In this document: positions 4,754 to 5,412 of the stretch, one piece after another
Numbering within the stretch: position 1 is the stretch's first letter
Layout: each line of letters starts with the position of its first letter
Source of the DNA: Spirochaetae bacterium HGW-Spirochaetae-7
GTDB lineage: Bacteria > Spirochaetota > Spirochaetia > Treponematales > UBA12059
Assembly (NCBI GenBank): GCA_002839245.1
Contig: PGXR01000196.1
Span: 1-5,412 of the forward strand
DNA length: 5,412 bases
Direction: 5' to 3'
Made by a program: the position numbers and the translations under genes
The notes under the pieces: model-generated
Databases searched by the model: none
What the model was told of the DNA's origin: nothing
Seen by the model: the letters and a program-made list of their open reading frames with translations, nothing else

Positions 4754-5412
4754 ATGACAGAATCAACCGACGCGAGCCCCCTGGCTCGCTTTCATCCCCT
4801 CGTCGCATCCTGGTTTGGCCATCGCTACGGCGAACCGACGCCGGTGCAGGCCGCCGCATGGCCGGTCATCGCTGCTGGTCGGCATGTACTGGCGTCCGCT
4901 CCGACCGGCTCGGGCAAGACGCTGACGGCTTTCCTGGACGCGCTGTCGCGCTTCGCCACGGGAAGCCTGCCGGCGACGGGGCTGTCGGTGCTCTACGTGT
5001 CGCCGCTCAAAGCGCTCAACGAGGACGTCAGGGTCAACCTCGTCGGCCCTCTCAGGGAGCTGTCGTCCTGGTTCGCATCGAACGGAGAAGCATTCCCCAA
5101 GGTCAGGGTGTCTTCGCGCTCGGGCGACACGCCGCAGTCGGAGCGCCGGAGCATGGCCGCTTCGCCGCCGGCCATCCTGTGCACCACTCCCGAGAGCCTC
5201 GCCATACTTCTCGCGTCGAAGAGCGGCATAGCGGCCCTGTCGACGGTAAGGCTCCTGATCCTCGACGAGGTCCACGCGGTCCTGGGAACCAAGCGCGGGT
5301 CTGCGCTCGCGTGCTCCGTCGGCCGCCTGGCACTGCTCGCCGGCGAGTTCCAGCGGGTCGCCCTGTCGGCCACCGTACGGCCGTTCGAGGCGGCCGCCCG
5401 TTTCGTCGGCGG
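4754..5412 (+). CDS. lhr: Lhr-type (large helicase-related) SF2 ATP-dependent helicase, N-terminal part, runs off right edge
   Basis: The first 219 residues show the N-terminal RecA-like domain of the Lhr family, large ATP-dependent 3'-5' DNA/RNA helicases linked to DNA repair. Landmarks are the Q-motif region FGHRYGEPTPVQAAAWP (21-37), Walker A APTGSGKT (49-56), YVSPLKALNEDV (81-92), SRSGDTPQSER (121-131), TTPESL (144-149), Walker B box DEVH (171-174) with downstream KRG (180-182), and motif III SAT (205-207). ATG 4754 is the only ATG/GTG/TTG start between the in-frame stop at 4718-4720 and Walker A's upstream region, so the start is well fixed. No Shine-Dalgarno precedes it, while a promoter -10 box lies 8 nt upstream, suggesting leaderless translation. 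Full-length Lhr proteins are about 850-1500 residues, so most of the gene lies outside the window. It is divergent from the SF1A helicase unit. Confidence 0.95.
   Translation, partial: MTESTDASPLARFHPLVASWFGHRYGEPTPVQAAAWPVIAAGRHVLASAPTGSGKTLTAFLDALSRFATGSLPATGLSVLYVSPLKALNEDVRVNLVGPLRELSSWFASNGEAFPKVRVSSRSGDTPQSERRSMAASPPAILCTTPESLAILLASKSGIAALSTVRLLILDEVHAVLGTKRGSALACSVGRLALLAGEFQRVALSATVRPFEAAARFVG

Overview
The window is GC-rich bacterial DNA and nearly all coding. It holds four complete genes and two genes cut by the window edges. Arginine is often encoded by AGG/CGG as well as CGC. The UvrD/Rep-type helicase wording (for example 'LTVSTFHSFGVKILR') reminds me of spirochaete homologues. 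I offer Spirochaetota only as a low-confidence lineage guess made from memory; no rRNA or other marker is present.

Layout. (1) From the left edge to 944 (+) lies an RlmM-like 2'-O-ribose rRNA methyltransferase, missing only a few N-terminal residues. (2) From about 982 to 1905 (+) is a compact two-gene unit: a MarR-type repressor and a four-helix membrane protein resembling the HsmA/TIGR03987 family. A near-consensus sigma-70 promoter and a cluster of ATTAGC/GCTAAT half-sites lie right on the repressor start codon. (3) 1906-2153 is the only sizeable non-coding stretch, between convergent genes. It carries a degenerate octamer repeat and a perfect 19-bp inverted repeat that could bound a 111-bp MITE-like element with TA at both ends. 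(4) 4654-2154 (-) is a two-gene unit: a small COG2426/PF06695 membrane protein followed 8 bp later by a 670-residue SF1A helicase of Rep/UvrD/PcrA type. (5) From 4717 (+) to the right edge, and divergent from (4), is the first 219 residues of an Lhr-type SF2 helicase.

How the parts relate. Two nucleic-acid helicases, one SF1A and one Lhr, are transcribed away from each other from back-to-back promoters, which suggests a small genome-maintenance neighbourhood. The MarR/HsmA-like pair looks like an autoregulated, signal-responsive membrane module whose inducer cannot be read from sequence.

The most interesting signal is at the promoters. At all three predicted transcript-leading starts (1017, 4654, 4754) a -35/-10 pair with exactly 17-bp spacing ends only 6-8 nt before the ATG, and no Shine-Dalgarno sequence is visible. 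These mRNAs therefore look leaderless, whereas the operon-internal gene at 1531 has a strong GGAGG. I do not see a CRISPR array, tRNA, rRNA, transposase or a clearly novel defence system here.
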